DNA from: an uncultured Muribaculaceae bacterium
Lineage (GTDB): Bacteria > Bacteroidota > Bacteroidia > Bacteroidales > Muribaculaceae
DNA: 64,000 nt
NCBI GenBank assembly: GCA_910577355.1
Contig: CAJTMY010000001.1
Span: 62,001 to 126,000 of the forward strand
Direction: 5' to 3'
Each line of letters begins with the position of its first letter. Positions within the stretch are counted from its first letter, which is position 1. Both the position numbers and the translations under genes were made by a program. The notes under the pieces are model-generated. The model ran no database searches, was not told where the DNA came from, and saw nothing but the letters and a program-made list of their open reading frames with translations. Positions 34,058-44,109 of the stretch are shown one piece after another.

Positions 34058-36646
34058 TTATTCGGCGCCGGCCTCGGGCAGGGCGGGAGCGTCGGGCTTG
34101 GTTTCGAGTGCCGGAGTCGCTATTACCGTGGTGGTGATTTTCGCGGCTTCGGGGTCGTAGTCGACTATCACTTCGTTGCCCGGGCGGAGTGCCGATGACA
34201 GGATAAGTTCGGCAAGCTCGTCCTCGAGATACTTCTGTATGGCACGCTTGAGCGGACGGGCGCCGAATTGCGGGTCGTAGCCCTTGTCGGCGATATAGTC
34301 CTTGGCAGCGTCCGACAGCGTGAGAGTGTAGCCCAGATCGGAGAGGCGCTTGCGGAAACCGGCGAGTTCGATGTCGATGATCTTGAAAATGGCGTCGCGC
34401 GACAGTTGGTCGAACATTATGATATCGTCCACGCGGTTGAGGAACTCGGGCGAGAAAGCCTTGTTGAGCGCTTTGCGTATCACGGCGTTCTGAGCGTCCG
34501 ATTCTGCCTGCCCCGTGCGGGTGGCGAAGCCTACGCCGGTGCCGAAATCCTTGAGCTGCCGCGTGCCGATGTTAGACGTCATTATTATGATGGTGTTCTT
34601 GAAGTCGATGCGTCGGCCGAGACTGTCGGTGAGGCGTCCTTCGTCGAGCACTTGCAGAAGGAGGTTGAATACGTCGGGATGTGCCTTCTCTATCTCGTCG
34701 AGCAATATCACCGAGTAGGGATGCCGGCGCACCTGCTCGGTGAGCTGGCCGCCTTCCTCATAACCTACATATCCCGGAGGTGCGCCTACCAGACGCGATA
34801 CGGTGAACTTCTCCATGTATTCGCTCATGTCGATCCGTATCAGGGTTTCGGACGAGTCGAACAGAAATTCGGCGAGTTTCTTGGCCAGGTGTGTCTTGCC
34901 CACACCGGTGGGGCCGAGAAACATGAACGAGCCGATGGGCTTGCCCGGATCTTTCAGGCCGATGCGGTTGCGGCGTATGGCTTTGGCTATTTTTTCGATG
35001 GCATCATCCTGTCCGATTATGGCCTTGTGCAGTGTCGGGCCCATCTCGAGCAGTCGCAGTCCTTCGGCCTGCGCCACACGCTGCACGGGTACACCTGTCA
35101 TCATTGCCACTACTTCTGCCACTTTGTCCTCGTCGACAGTCACGCGGTTTACTTCGAGCGTCTTTTCCCACGCCGCCTTGGCCTGTTCAAGCTGTTCGGC
35201 AAGCTTCTGCGCGCGGTCGCGCCATACTGCGGCGAGCTCGAAGTTCTGCGAGTGTGCGGCCTCGAGTTTCTTGGCCGATGCCTCGTCCACCGCCTTCTCG
35301 AGGTTCTCGATTTCTTCGGGAACGGTCACATTGGTTATATGGGCGCGCGATCCGGCCTCGTCGAGCGCATCGATGGCCTTGTCCGGGAAGTTGCGGTCGG
35401 ATATGTACCGATCGGTGAGTTTCACGCAGGCCTCGAGTGCTTCGGGCGTATATGTCACATTGTGGTGCTCCTCGTATTTGGGCTTGATGTTGTTGAGTAT
35501 AACCAGCGTTTCTTCGGGAGTCGTCGGCTCCACCATCACTTTCTGGAAACGGCGTTCGAGGGCGCCGTCCTTCTCGATGTTCACGCGATACTCGTCGAGT
35601 GTCGTGGCGCCGATGCATTGAAGTTCACCACGAGCAAGGGCCGGCTTGAGCATGTTGGCGGCGTCCATGGAGCCTTGTGCGTTGCCGGCGCCTACTATGG
35701 TATGTATCTCGTCGATAAAAAGTATGATGTCCTTGTTTTTCGACAACTCGTTGAGGATGGCCTTGATGCGCTCCTCAAATTCGCCGCGGTATTTTGTGCC
35801 TGCCACTATCGATGCCATGTCGAGCGCCACCACGCGCTTGTTGAAAAGCACACGCGGCACCTGTCGGCGCGTTATGCGCAGGGCGAGACCCTCGACGATG
35901 GCCGATTTGCCTACGCCCGGCTCGCCTATGAGCACGGGATTGTTCTTTTTGCGGCGGCTCAGTATCTGTGCAAGGCGCTCTATCTCTGTCTCGCGGCCCA
36001 CTACGGGGTCGAGGCGGCCTTCCTGAGCTGCGCGGGTCATGTCGTGGCCGAACTTGTCGAGCATCGGCGTGTCGCCGGCTCCCGAGCGTTTTTTGCCCGA
36101 TGTGGCGGCCGATGCCGCTTTGCCGCGTGGCTGGTCTGATGACGAGTTGCCCTCGGGGGCTTCTTCTTCGTCTCCGTCCATGAATCCAGCGCCTGCGCGC
36201 GGGGCGATACCACGCTTCTCCTGCGCGGTACGGAACAGCGACTCGTAGCTTATTCCGGCCGAGAAAAACGGCTTGAACAGCTCGGAGTTGCGGATTTCGT
36301 AATTGTGAAACATTGCAAGTACTACATGTATGGGGTCGATATCCTCGTCTTTGAGCATGCGCGCCTCGAGCACTGAGAGTTTGGTGATGCGTGCGGCGAG
36401 ATCGCTCACACCGGGCTGCTCGGCGCGCGCTTCCGACAGTTCGTATATCTCATTGTCGAGATATGCCTTCAGCTCGTCGATAGGCCTGTTTGTGGCGGCA
36501 TTGTCAAGCATGGTATAGGCGTCATCGTCGGCGAGCGCGGCGAGGAGGAGATGCGCGGGCTCCACGGTGGCGCAGTTGTGTCGCAGCGCCTGGGCGCGGG
36601 CTTCGCCCATCATATTCTTGAATTTGTTTGAAAACTTATTGTCCAT
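34058..36646 (-). CDS. clpC: ATP-dependent Clp protease ATPase subunit ClpC
   Basis: 862 residues from ATG 36646 (MDNKFSNKFKNMMGEARAQA); an ATG 12 codons earlier lies in the leader hairpin region. Clp_N repeats occupy residues 1-145. A low-complexity linker rich in Gly, Ser, Glu and Lys follows (about 150-195), then AAA-1 with GEPGVGKSAIVEG and LFIDEIHTIVGAG, a short coiled middle domain with a UVR-like helix (KLEAAHSQNFELAAVWRDRA), and AAA-2 with LGPTGVGKTHLAKKLAE and VILLDEIEKAHPDVFN. The short middle domain points to ClpC rather than the disaggregase ClpB. It unfolds substrates for ClpP in the cytosol. Confidence 0.93.
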   Translation of the reverse strand: MDNKFSNKFKNMMGEARAQALRHNCATVEPAHLLLAALADDDAYTMLDNAATNRPIDELKAYLDNEIYELSEARAEQPGVSDLAARITKLSVLEARMLKDEDIDPIHVVLAMFHNYEIRNSELFKPFFSAGISYESLFRTAQEKRGIAPRAGAGFMDGDEEEAPEGNSSSDQPRGKAASAATSGKKRSGAGDTPMLDKFGHDMTRAAQEGRLDPVVGRETEIERLAQILSRRKKNNPVLIGEPGVGKSAIVEGLALRITRRQVPRVLFNKRVVALDMASIVAGTKYRGEFEERIKAILNELSKNKDIILFIDEIHTIVGAGNAQGSMDAANMLKPALARGELQCIGATTLDEYRVNIEKDGALERRFQKVMVEPTTPEETLVILNNIKPKYEEHHNVTYTPEALEACVKLTDRYISDRNFPDKAIDALDEAGSRAHITNVTVPEEIENLEKAVDEASAKKLEAAHSQNFELAAVWRDRAQKLAEQLEQAKAAWEKTLEVNRVTVDEDKVAEVVAMMTGVPVQRVAQAEGLRLLEMGPTLHKAIIGQDDAIEKIAKAIRRNRIGLKDPGKPIGSFMFLGPTGVGKTHLAKKLAEFLFDSSETLIRIDMSEYMEKFTVSRLVGAPPGYVGYEEGGQLTEQVRRHPYSVILLDEIEKAHPDVFNLLLQVLDEGRLTDSLGRRIDFKNTIIIMTSNIGTRQLKDFGTGVGFATRTGQAESDAQNAVIRKALNKAFSPEFLNRVDDIIMFDQLSRDAIFKIIDIELAGFRKRLSDLGYTLTLSDAAKDYIADKGYDPQFGARPLKRAIQKYLEDELAELILSSALRPGNEVIVDYDPEAAKITTTVIATPALETKPDAPALPEAGAE

Positions 36647-36675
36647 ATCTGAGTGGAGAGCAAAAATTGTGCCAA

Positions 36676-36708
36676 AAAGCACGGCGGTCTGTCACCGGCG
36701 TGCTTTTC
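36676..36708 (-). terminator. terminator-like hairpin in the clpC leader
   Basis: On the minus strand AAAAGCACG pairs with CGTGCTTTT; the stem continues past one mismatch with CGG/CCG, around a 7-nt loop, followed by T-rich TTTGGCAC. It lies after ddl, but also between the clpC -7 box and the clpC ATG, so it could end ddl transcripts and attenuate clpC. Confidence 0.55.
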
Positions 36709-36714
36709 TTTCTC

Positions 36715-36722
36715 AAAGTTAC
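36715..36722 (-). promoter_or_regulatory. -7 box of the clpC promoter
   Basis: TAACTTTG on the minus strand, a perfect TAnnTTTG match; leader of about 65 nt containing the hairpin at 36676-36708. Confidence 0.5.
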
Positions 36723-36785
36723 GTATTATCTCTCCAATACGCAACAAATGCGCGTTAAAAAAGGTTTACGACAGCATTTATGCGG

Positions 36786-37952
36786 TCATTTGGCCCCTTT
36801 GACACCGCCTTTGGTGCCTCCGCCCATGGCGAAGATATTCTGGGCGAACGACAGCGTCTTGCCTTCGAGTGCGCGGTGACGTTTCAATGCCAGACGCACC
36901 AGACGGTCGGTAAGCTGCTCGAATGTGACGCCGCCGGCCTCCCACAGGTAGTAGCTCAGCGACCCGGGGATGGTGTTGATTTCGTTCACATATACTTTCT
37001 TGGTGTCGTCGTCCATTATGAGGTCGACGCGGCTTACTCCGTGGCATCCGAGCACTCGGAACGTCTCACCGGCCAGGCGCCGGCATTCTGCCGCCACGTC
37101 TTCGGGGAGGTCGGCCGGGATTCGTTTCTGAGCCGCATGCATGCCGCCGCCCATATATTTGTCGCCATAACTCAGGATTTCTTCAGCCTTGATGGGCTCC
37201 TCAAGCACCGATGTCTCGAATTCGTCTGTATCGCCGAGTACCGAGCAGTTTATCTCGCGCAGGGCTGTGACCATGTGTTCGACTATGATGCGTGTCGAAA
37301 AGCGGGCTGCCTGATCGATACGTTCGATAAGCTGGGCACGGTCGTGTGCCGGTCCGATACCGATCGACGACCCGAGATTGGCCGGCTTCACTATCACGGG
37401 ATATCCGAGTGTGTCCTCCGCACGCTTTATCATGGCGTCGCGGTCGGCTGTCCATTGGCGGTCGGTCATCCACACGTAATCCACTACCGGGATGCCGTCG
37501 GCGCGCAGTATCATCTTCATGGTTATCTTGTCCATGCCGTTGGCCGACGACAGCGTGTCGCAGCCGGCATACGGGATGCCGATGGTCTCGAGCACGCCTT
37601 CAAACTTGCCGTCTTCCACATTGGTGCCGTGCAGCACAGGCAGCGCCACGTCGAGGGTGGCGTACACATCCTTGCCGAAAAGGGACTTCTTGGCGGTGTA
37701 GAGATTGAAGTCGCCGTATACCGGCTTCATGTACACCTCGGTAAGCTTTCCGATAAGTGCGGGCAGATTGCGGAAGTTGGATAAGGTGAGCAGATCGCGG
37801 CCGGTGTACCAATGGCCTTCTTTCGATATGTATATGGGGATTATCTCGTATTTGTCGGGATTGAAGGCGTTGATGGCTTGGTTGGCCGAGATTACTGAAA
37901 TTTCGTGTTCGGTGGAACGTCCGCCGAAAAACACGCCTACGGTGGTTTTCAT
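36786..37952 (-). CDS. ddl: D-alanine--D-alanine ligase
   Basis: 388 residues. N-terminal VGVFFGGRSTEHEISVISA and ALPVLHGTNVEDGKFEGVLE, ATP-grasp motifs YPVIVKPANLGSSIGIG, RIIVEHMV and CHGVSRVDLIMDDDTKKVYV, and metal-binding VNEINTIPGSLSYYLW. The protein joins two D-alanines for the peptidoglycan stem peptide, in the cytosol. The C-terminal tail (AMGGGTKGGVKGAK) is Gly- and Lys-rich and longer than in the typical 300-350 residue enzymes. Last gene of the alpha/beta hydrolase-MurF-like-ddl operon, 24 bp after the MurF-like gene. Confidence 0.97.
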   Translation of the reverse strand: MKTTVGVFFGGRSTEHEISVISANQAINAFNPDKYEIIPIYISKEGHWYTGRDLLTLSNFRNLPALIGKLTEVYMKPVYGDFNLYTAKKSLFGKDVYATLDVALPVLHGTNVEDGKFEGVLETIGIPYAGCDTLSSANGMDKITMKMILRADGIPVVDYVWMTDRQWTADRDAMIKRAEDTLGYPVIVKPANLGSSIGIGPAHDRAQLIERIDQAARFSTRIIVEHMVTALREINCSVLGDTDEFETSVLEEPIKAEEILSYGDKYMGGGMHAAQKRIPADLPEDVAAECRRLAGETFRVLGCHGVSRVDLIMDDDTKKVYVNEINTIPGSLSYYLWEAGGVTFEQLTDRLVRLALKRHRALEGKTLSFAQNIFAMGGGTKGGVKGAK

Positions 37953-37976
37953 CTTGTGGCTGTTACTTATGTACTG

Positions 37977-39578
37977 TTACTTGAATGTGTCCGGAAGGTC
38001 GTTTTCGTAAAGAACAGTATCGCCCTTGGCGGCTATCCGGGATAATATGCTTTGTGCGTCGGCAAATGTGTCTGCCGTATGCAATGATTCTTCTTTTATC
38101 TTGCCTGTGGAGCGTATGCCTTCGGTGATTGCGTCGCGGTTGTATTTGCCTACAATTATGGCTACGTCGGTATTTAGCCCTATTGTCTCGCCGAAGCGGC
38201 GGTTGAGCTCGTATTGCTCGATCCCGAGTTCTATCATGCCGGGTGTTATCACTATGCGTTTGCCTCCTTGCATCGATCCGAGAACTTCGAGCGCCATGCG
38301 CGAGCCTACGGGATTGGAGTTGAAGGCATCATCGAGTATGGTTATGCCTCCGGGTATACGTTTTATCGACAGACGGTGTTCTACCGGCTCTATGGCTGCC
38401 ACTGCCGATGCTATCTTGCTGTCGGGCACGCCAAGCTGATGAGCCGCGACAACGGCGGCCAGCAGATCGCTCACGTTGCACTCGCCCATCAGTCGTGTGC
38501 GCAGCGGCAGGGTGTATCCGTCGGGGCCGCACACGGTGAAGGTCGTGCCTTCGGGCGAATATACCACATCAGATGCGTGGTAATCGGTACCGGTGGCCCG
38601 GATGCCGTACCTCAGGCATCGGGTATTGTCCACCGGGCGGTCGGCTATCTTGTCGAAGTCGTCGTTGACTATCGCGATACCGTCGGCCGGCAGTGCGTCG
38701 GCCAGTTCGAATTTAGCCGCCTGCACGTTGTCGATGGTCTTGAACGACTCAAGGTGCTGCGGCCCCACTGCCGTTATGATACCTATGGACGGATGCACCA
38801 GATCGCAGATTTCCTTTATGTCGCCGCGGCTCTTGGCTCCCATTTCCACGATGAATACCTCGTTGTATGGCTTCAGCAGCTCGCGTACGGTGCGCACCAC
38901 TCCCAATGTGGTGTTGTAGCTCCCCGGGGTCATCAGCGTGTCGTACTGCTCGCTGAGGATACGGTGCAGATAATGCTTGGTGCTGGTCTTGCCGTATGAG
39001 CCGGTAATGCCTATGATTTTCAGATCGGGCATCGAGCGCAGACGCGCAGCGGCATCATTGTAATAATGTTTCGATATGGCTTTTTCCACCGGCTTTAGCA
39101 GAAAGTTGGCGGCTGTTATGACAACGTGCGATATGCAGTAGCAGCCGAGCACCGCCACCGATATCACATAAAGAACCGTCGGTGTCGGCGCGTGTATGGC
39201 AAAGAGTGTGTATGCCGTCGATAAGGCGATGCAAAGCAATATCGCCACGGCATATATGCGAGTGCTGCGCGCTGTCCATACCAGCGGCTTCTTGTACTTG
39301 TACCGCCACAGGCTCCATGTGCCGGCAGCGCCGTAGATGAGAAACAGGATGAGCGATATGAGAGGATGGCTCAGCGATGACAGGGCTATGAACCATATGG
39401 CCATACCGATAAGCCGTCGGATAGATGTGCTGTCCTGCGACTCCTTGAGCCATCCGCGGTAGCGCGAGGGCCGGTAGGAATTCTGCTGGAACATCATAAG
39501 GTCGCGTTTCAGTTCGAGCAGCAGATTGGCTGTGAGCATCACGAGCGCTACGGAGGCAAGTATTATATGTAAAGTCAT
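37977..39578 (-). CDS. membrane-anchored MurF-like Mur ligase
   Basis: 533 residues. The first 165 carry four or five membrane helices (LHIILASVALVMLTANLLL, LIGMAIWFIALSSLSHPLIS, IYAVAILLCIALSTAYTLFA, VISVAVLGCYCISHVVITAA). The rest is a Mur ligase: P-loop IIGITGSYGKTSTKHYLH, TPGSYNTTLGVVRTV, VEMGAKSRGDIKEICDLVHP, ITAVGPQHLESFKT, KFEL, and the DDAFNSNPVGSRMAL motif before the C-terminal domain. This set matches MurF (UDP-MurNAc-tripeptide:D-Ala-D-Ala ligase). Placed directly before ddl, whose product D-Ala-D-Ala is the MurF substrate. A second MurF domain, fused to alanine racemase, is encoded at 47.6-49.9 kb, so division of labour between them is unclear. Confidence 0.85.
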   Translation of the reverse strand: MTLHIILASVALVMLTANLLLELKRDLMMFQQNSYRPSRYRGWLKESQDSTSIRRLIGMAIWFIALSSLSHPLISLILFLIYGAAGTWSLWRYKYKKPLVWTARSTRIYAVAILLCIALSTAYTLFAIHAPTPTVLYVISVAVLGCYCISHVVITAANFLLKPVEKAISKHYYNDAAARLRSMPDLKIIGITGSYGKTSTKHYLHRILSEQYDTLMTPGSYNTTLGVVRTVRELLKPYNEVFIVEMGAKSRGDIKEICDLVHPSIGIITAVGPQHLESFKTIDNVQAAKFELADALPADGIAIVNDDFDKIADRPVDNTRCLRYGIRATGTDYHASDVVYSPEGTTFTVCGPDGYTLPLRTRLMGECNVSDLLAAVVAAHQLGVPDSKIASAVAAIEPVEHRLSIKRIPGGITILDDAFNSNPVGSRMALEVLGSMQGGKRIVITPGMIELGIEQYELNRRFGETIGLNTDVAIIVGKYNRDAITEGIRSTGKIKEESLHTADTFADAQSILSRIAAKGDTVLYENDLPDTFK

Positions 39579-39587
39579 AGTGGAATA

Positions 39588-40358
39588 TTATTTGGATTCC
39601 GATAAAATGAATCGGCGGAAAGCGGCCGCCGACTGGTACGGGTTGTCAACGAAGCTGAAATGCCCGGCGCCGGGAAATGACACCAGACCGGCATTGGGTA
39701 TCAACTTCTGCATTATGCGGGCATCCCGCATCGGAGTGGCGGTATCGTCCTCGCCCCATATCAGCAGGGTGGGGGCTGTGATCAGGGGCATGTACTCGCG
39801 TAGGTCGGTATTGACTACTTTCACCATCACACGGCGCATCGCGGGCGAGCAGCGGTTGTAGTCATATGAGCCTCTGCGCGAGCGCATCTGCTCGATTATC
39901 TCCGCTGCACGTTTTCGGCCGACGATGTTTGGATACAGCCACTTGGCAAACTTGAAGCTGTATACTTTCAGATAATATTTCATAGAGCGACGAGGTTTCA
40001 CTCCCGCCGCGTCCACCAATACGAGCTTGGACACAGGGTTGCGCGACGAGTACAATATGGCGATACGGCCTCCGAACGAATGTCCGAGTATTATCGGATT
40101 GCTGATGCCGAGAATTCCTGCAAATTCCTCAAGCATCTCCACATATTCCTCCACTCCCCACTCGGCCGGCGGTTCTTCGGATTTGCCGAAGCCGGGAAGG
40201 TCGATGTTGAACACCTCGTGATGCTCGGCCGATACTCTTTCGAATAGCCCCAAAGTGCTGCTGTCGCAGCCCCACCCGTGCATAAGTATCACCGGGTCGC
40301 CGCTGCCTGTGCGACGATAATTTATCTTTATTCCCTTAACGGTAACCGTATTGTCCAT
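39588..40358 (-). CDS. alpha/beta hydrolase
   Basis: 256 residues. The alpha/beta fold signatures are complete: oxyanion region VILMHGWGCDSST, nucleophile Ser94 in LGHSFGGRIA, acid in WGEDDTATP (about residue 204) and His233 in PGAGHFSFVDNP. A basic central cap (KPRRSMKYYLKVYSFKFAK) follows LVLVDAAG. No signal peptide. Substrate unknown; membership in an operon with the MurF-like ligase and ddl hints at an envelope or lipid-linked substrate, which is an inference. Nine bp separate it from the next gene. Confidence 0.88.
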   Translation of the reverse strand: MDNTVTVKGIKINYRRTGSGDPVILMHGWGCDSSTLGLFERVSAEHHEVFNIDLPGFGKSEEPPAEWGVEEYVEMLEEFAGILGISNPIILGHSFGGRIAILYSSRNPVSKLVLVDAAGVKPRRSMKYYLKVYSFKFAKWLYPNIVGRKRAAEIIEQMRSRRGSYDYNRCSPAMRRVMVKVVNTDLREYMPLITAPTLLIWGEDDTATPMRDARIMQKLIPNAGLVSFPGAGHFSFVDNPYQSAAAFRRFILSESK

Positions 40359-40380
40359 CGTGCAATGTATGTTAGGACTG

Positions 40381-40388
40381 CAAAGTTA
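40381..40388 (-). promoter_or_regulatory. -7 box of the hydrolase-murF-like-ddl operon promoter
   Basis: TAACTTTG on the minus strand, 22 bp before the hydrolase ATG. Confidence 0.5.
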
Positions 40389-40472
40389 CGAAAAAAAATG
40401 TAATCTTGCGTGCCGAATAAGCTGTGCATCCCCTTTTTTGTTTTAAAATGCATCCGTGTGCATATTTTTTTG

Positions 40473-40480
40473 TAACTTTG
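40473..40480 (+). promoter_or_regulatory. -7 box of the typA promoter
   Basis: TAACTTTG, a perfect match, 25 bp before the typA ATG, divergent from the hydrolase operon promoter 85 bp away. Confidence 0.55.
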
Positions 40481-40505
40481 CGCCCGAAAAACAGTCCAAT
40501 AGCGT

Positions 40506-42302
<1,797 letters not shown>

Positions 42303-42306
42303 TGAT

Positions 42307-43158
42307 ATGCCTATGACGCCCTTCACACTCAATATCAAAGGAAAACTGCATGAGTATACCCGTCCGCTCGTGATGGGTATACTCAATGCCACTCCCGATT
42401 CGTTCTACGCCGGTTCGCGCGCGCAGAGCGATGCGGCGATTGCCGCCCGCGCTGCCCGTCTTGCCGCCGAAGGCGCCGACATTATCGACATCGGGGCATT
42501 CTCCACACGCCCCGGTGCCTCGGAAGTGAGTACCGACGACGAGTGCCGTCGGCTGTGCAATGCCGTCCGAATAGTACGCAGCACCGTTGGCGAGGCCATG
42601 CCGCTGTCGGTCGACACATTCCGTGCATCGGTGGCACGCGCCGCCGTAGAGGACTGCGGCGCCGACATAATCAACGACGTGTCGGGCGGCAACCTCGATC
42701 CCGACATGTTCGATACTGTTGCCGCACTTCGCGTGCCATACATACTCATGCACATGCGTGGCACCGTGGCCGACATGATGGAATACACCAATTACGAGGA
42801 CGTCACCCGCGATGTCCTTTCAGAGCTCGGCGACCGACTGCAACAGCTCGCTCTGCTCGGCGTGAACGATGTGATAGTCGACCCCGGATTCGGTTTCAGC
42901 AAGACACTCGAACAGAATTACCGCTTGCTGCACGATCTTAAACTGTTCGGCCTGCTCCATCGCCCTATCCTTGTCGGCGTGTCGCGCAAGTCGATGATCA
43001 CCCGTCTGCTCGGCATAGGCGCCGACGATGCCCTCAACGGCACCACTGTCATAAATACCCTCGCTCTCGACCGCGGAGCCTCAATCCTCCGCGTGCACGA
43101 CGTTGCCGCCGCACGTCAGGCCGTTGACATATACATGGCTGCCGAAACCAACAGATAA
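42307..43158 (+). CDS. folP: dihydropteroate synthase
   Basis: 283 residues. Pterin-binding signature VMGILNATPDSFYAGSR, then GADIIDIGAFSTRPGASEV (with Phe in place of the more usual Glu-Ser), LSVDTFRASVA, CGADIINDVSGG, YILMHMRGT, DVIVDPGFGFSKTLEQNY, ILVGVSRKSMI and ILRVHDVA. It condenses p-aminobenzoate with dihydropterin pyrophosphate for folate synthesis and is the target of sulfonamides. Four bp after typA, likely one transcript. Confidence 0.96.
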   Translation: MPMTPFTLNIKGKLHEYTRPLVMGILNATPDSFYAGSRAQSDAAIAARAARLAAEGADIIDIGAFSTRPGASEVSTDDECRRLCNAVRIVRSTVGEAMPLSVDTFRASVARAAVEDCGADIINDVSGGNLDPDMFDTVAALRVPYILMHMRGTVADMMEYTNYEDVTRDVLSELGDRLQQLALLGVNDVIVDPGFGFSKTLEQNYRLLHDLKLFGLLHRPILVGVSRKSMITRLLGIGADDALNGTTVINTLALDRGASILRVHDVAAARQAVDIYMAAETNR

Positions 43159-43182
43159 CCACACCTTAAATCTCCTCTCGCC

Positions 43183-43962
43183 GTGCCTACATTCGGAATC
43201 AAAGACATAATAGACATCCTCCTGGTCGCAACACTCCTCTACTATATCTACAAACTGATGAAGGAGTCAGGCACCATCAACATCTTCTACGGCGTGATGG
43301 CTTTCATCGTGGTGTGGATCGTAGCGTCGGAGGTCTTTGCGATGCGCCTTATAGGCACGATACTCGACAAGTTCATGAGCATAGGCCTGCTTATACTTGT
43401 CATCCTTTTTCAGGATCAGATAAAGCGCTTCCTTGTTGAGCTAGGCTCACACCGCCGGTGGCGTTTTCTCGCCAACCTGTTCCACCACCACAAAGCCGCC
43501 GACATGGCCGCTACATCGTGGGTTATGCCCGTGGTATATGCATGCATGGCCATGTCCAAGACCAAGACGGGTGCCCTGATAGTGATAGAGCAGTCGATAC
43601 CCCTCGACAACTATGAGAAGACCGGCGACATCATCGACGCCAATATCAATACACGCCTTATAGAGAATATCTTTTTCAAAAACTCTCCGCTCCACGACGG
43701 TGCCCTTATACTCGCTCACGGACGCCTTATGTCGGCCGGCTGCATACTGCCGGTAAGCCACGACAGCTCTCTTCCACGCTATATGGGCCTGCGCCACCGT
43801 TCGGCACTCGGCATAGCCCAGGCCACCGATGCTGTGGCCGTTGTCGTGTCGGAGGAGACAGGAAACATATCCATCGCACATCGCGGCAGGCTTTCCACAC
43901 GGCTCAGTTCCACCGAGCTCGAGCACAGGCTCAACGCCATCGCAATGCTCCCCCGCAAGTAA
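43183..43962 (+). CDS. cdaA: diadenylate cyclase CdaA (DisA-N domain, membrane)
   Basis: 259 residues, GTG start at 43183. Three N-terminal membrane helices (IIDILLVATLLYYIYKLM, TINIFYGVMAFIVVWIVA, SIGLLILVILFQDQIKRF). The DAC domain follows with its catalytic motifs DGALILAHGR and RHRSALGIAQATDAVAVVVSEE. It makes c-di-AMP from two ATP; the nucleotide controls osmolyte and cell-wall homeostasis. The usual Firmicutes partner gene ybbR (cdaR) is not adjacent; the gene follows folP, as is common in Bacteroidetes. Ends before two terminator hairpins. Confidence 0.94.
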   Translation: MPTFGIKDIIDILLVATLLYYIYKLMKESGTINIFYGVMAFIVVWIVASEVFAMRLIGTILDKFMSIGLLILVILFQDQIKRFLVELGSHRRWRFLANLFHHHKAADMAATSWVMPVVYACMAMSKTKTGALIVIEQSIPLDNYEKTGDIIDANINTRLIENIFFKNSPLHDGALILAHGRLMSAGCILPVSHDSSLPRYMGLRHRSALGIAQATDAVAVVVSEETGNISIAHRGRLSTRLSSTELEHRLNAIAMLPRK

Positions 43963-43982
43963 TCCAATGCCGTATAAAACCC

Positions 43983-44015
43983 AACGTGGCGACTGCCTCA
44001 CGGCGCCGCCACGTT
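43983..44015 (+). terminator. first hairpin after cdaA
   Basis: AACGTGGCG pairs with CGCCACGTT, 15-nt loop, 20 bp after the cdaA stop. No strong T run. Confidence 0.55.
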
Positions 44016-44054
44016 AGATATAAACCAATCATTAATCACATTCTGTATATACAA

Positions 44055-44096
44055 CACCGGCCCGTGAATTTGGTTCACGGGCCGGTGAAGTTTTTT
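44055..44096. terminator. strong terminator between cdaA and the lipoprotein gene
   Basis: A perfect 14-bp inverted repeat (CACCGGCCCGTGAA and its complement) around TTTGG, followed on the plus strand by AAGTTTTTT. Serves the plus-strand operon; the minus-strand lipoprotein gene ends 14 bp away. Confidence 0.85.
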
Positions 44097-44109
44097 CGGA
44101 TTTCTTCAA

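Noticed and set aside
34268..36139. 623-codon open frame antisense to clpC
   Set aside because: A shadow of clpC; the sense product is a complete, conserved protein.
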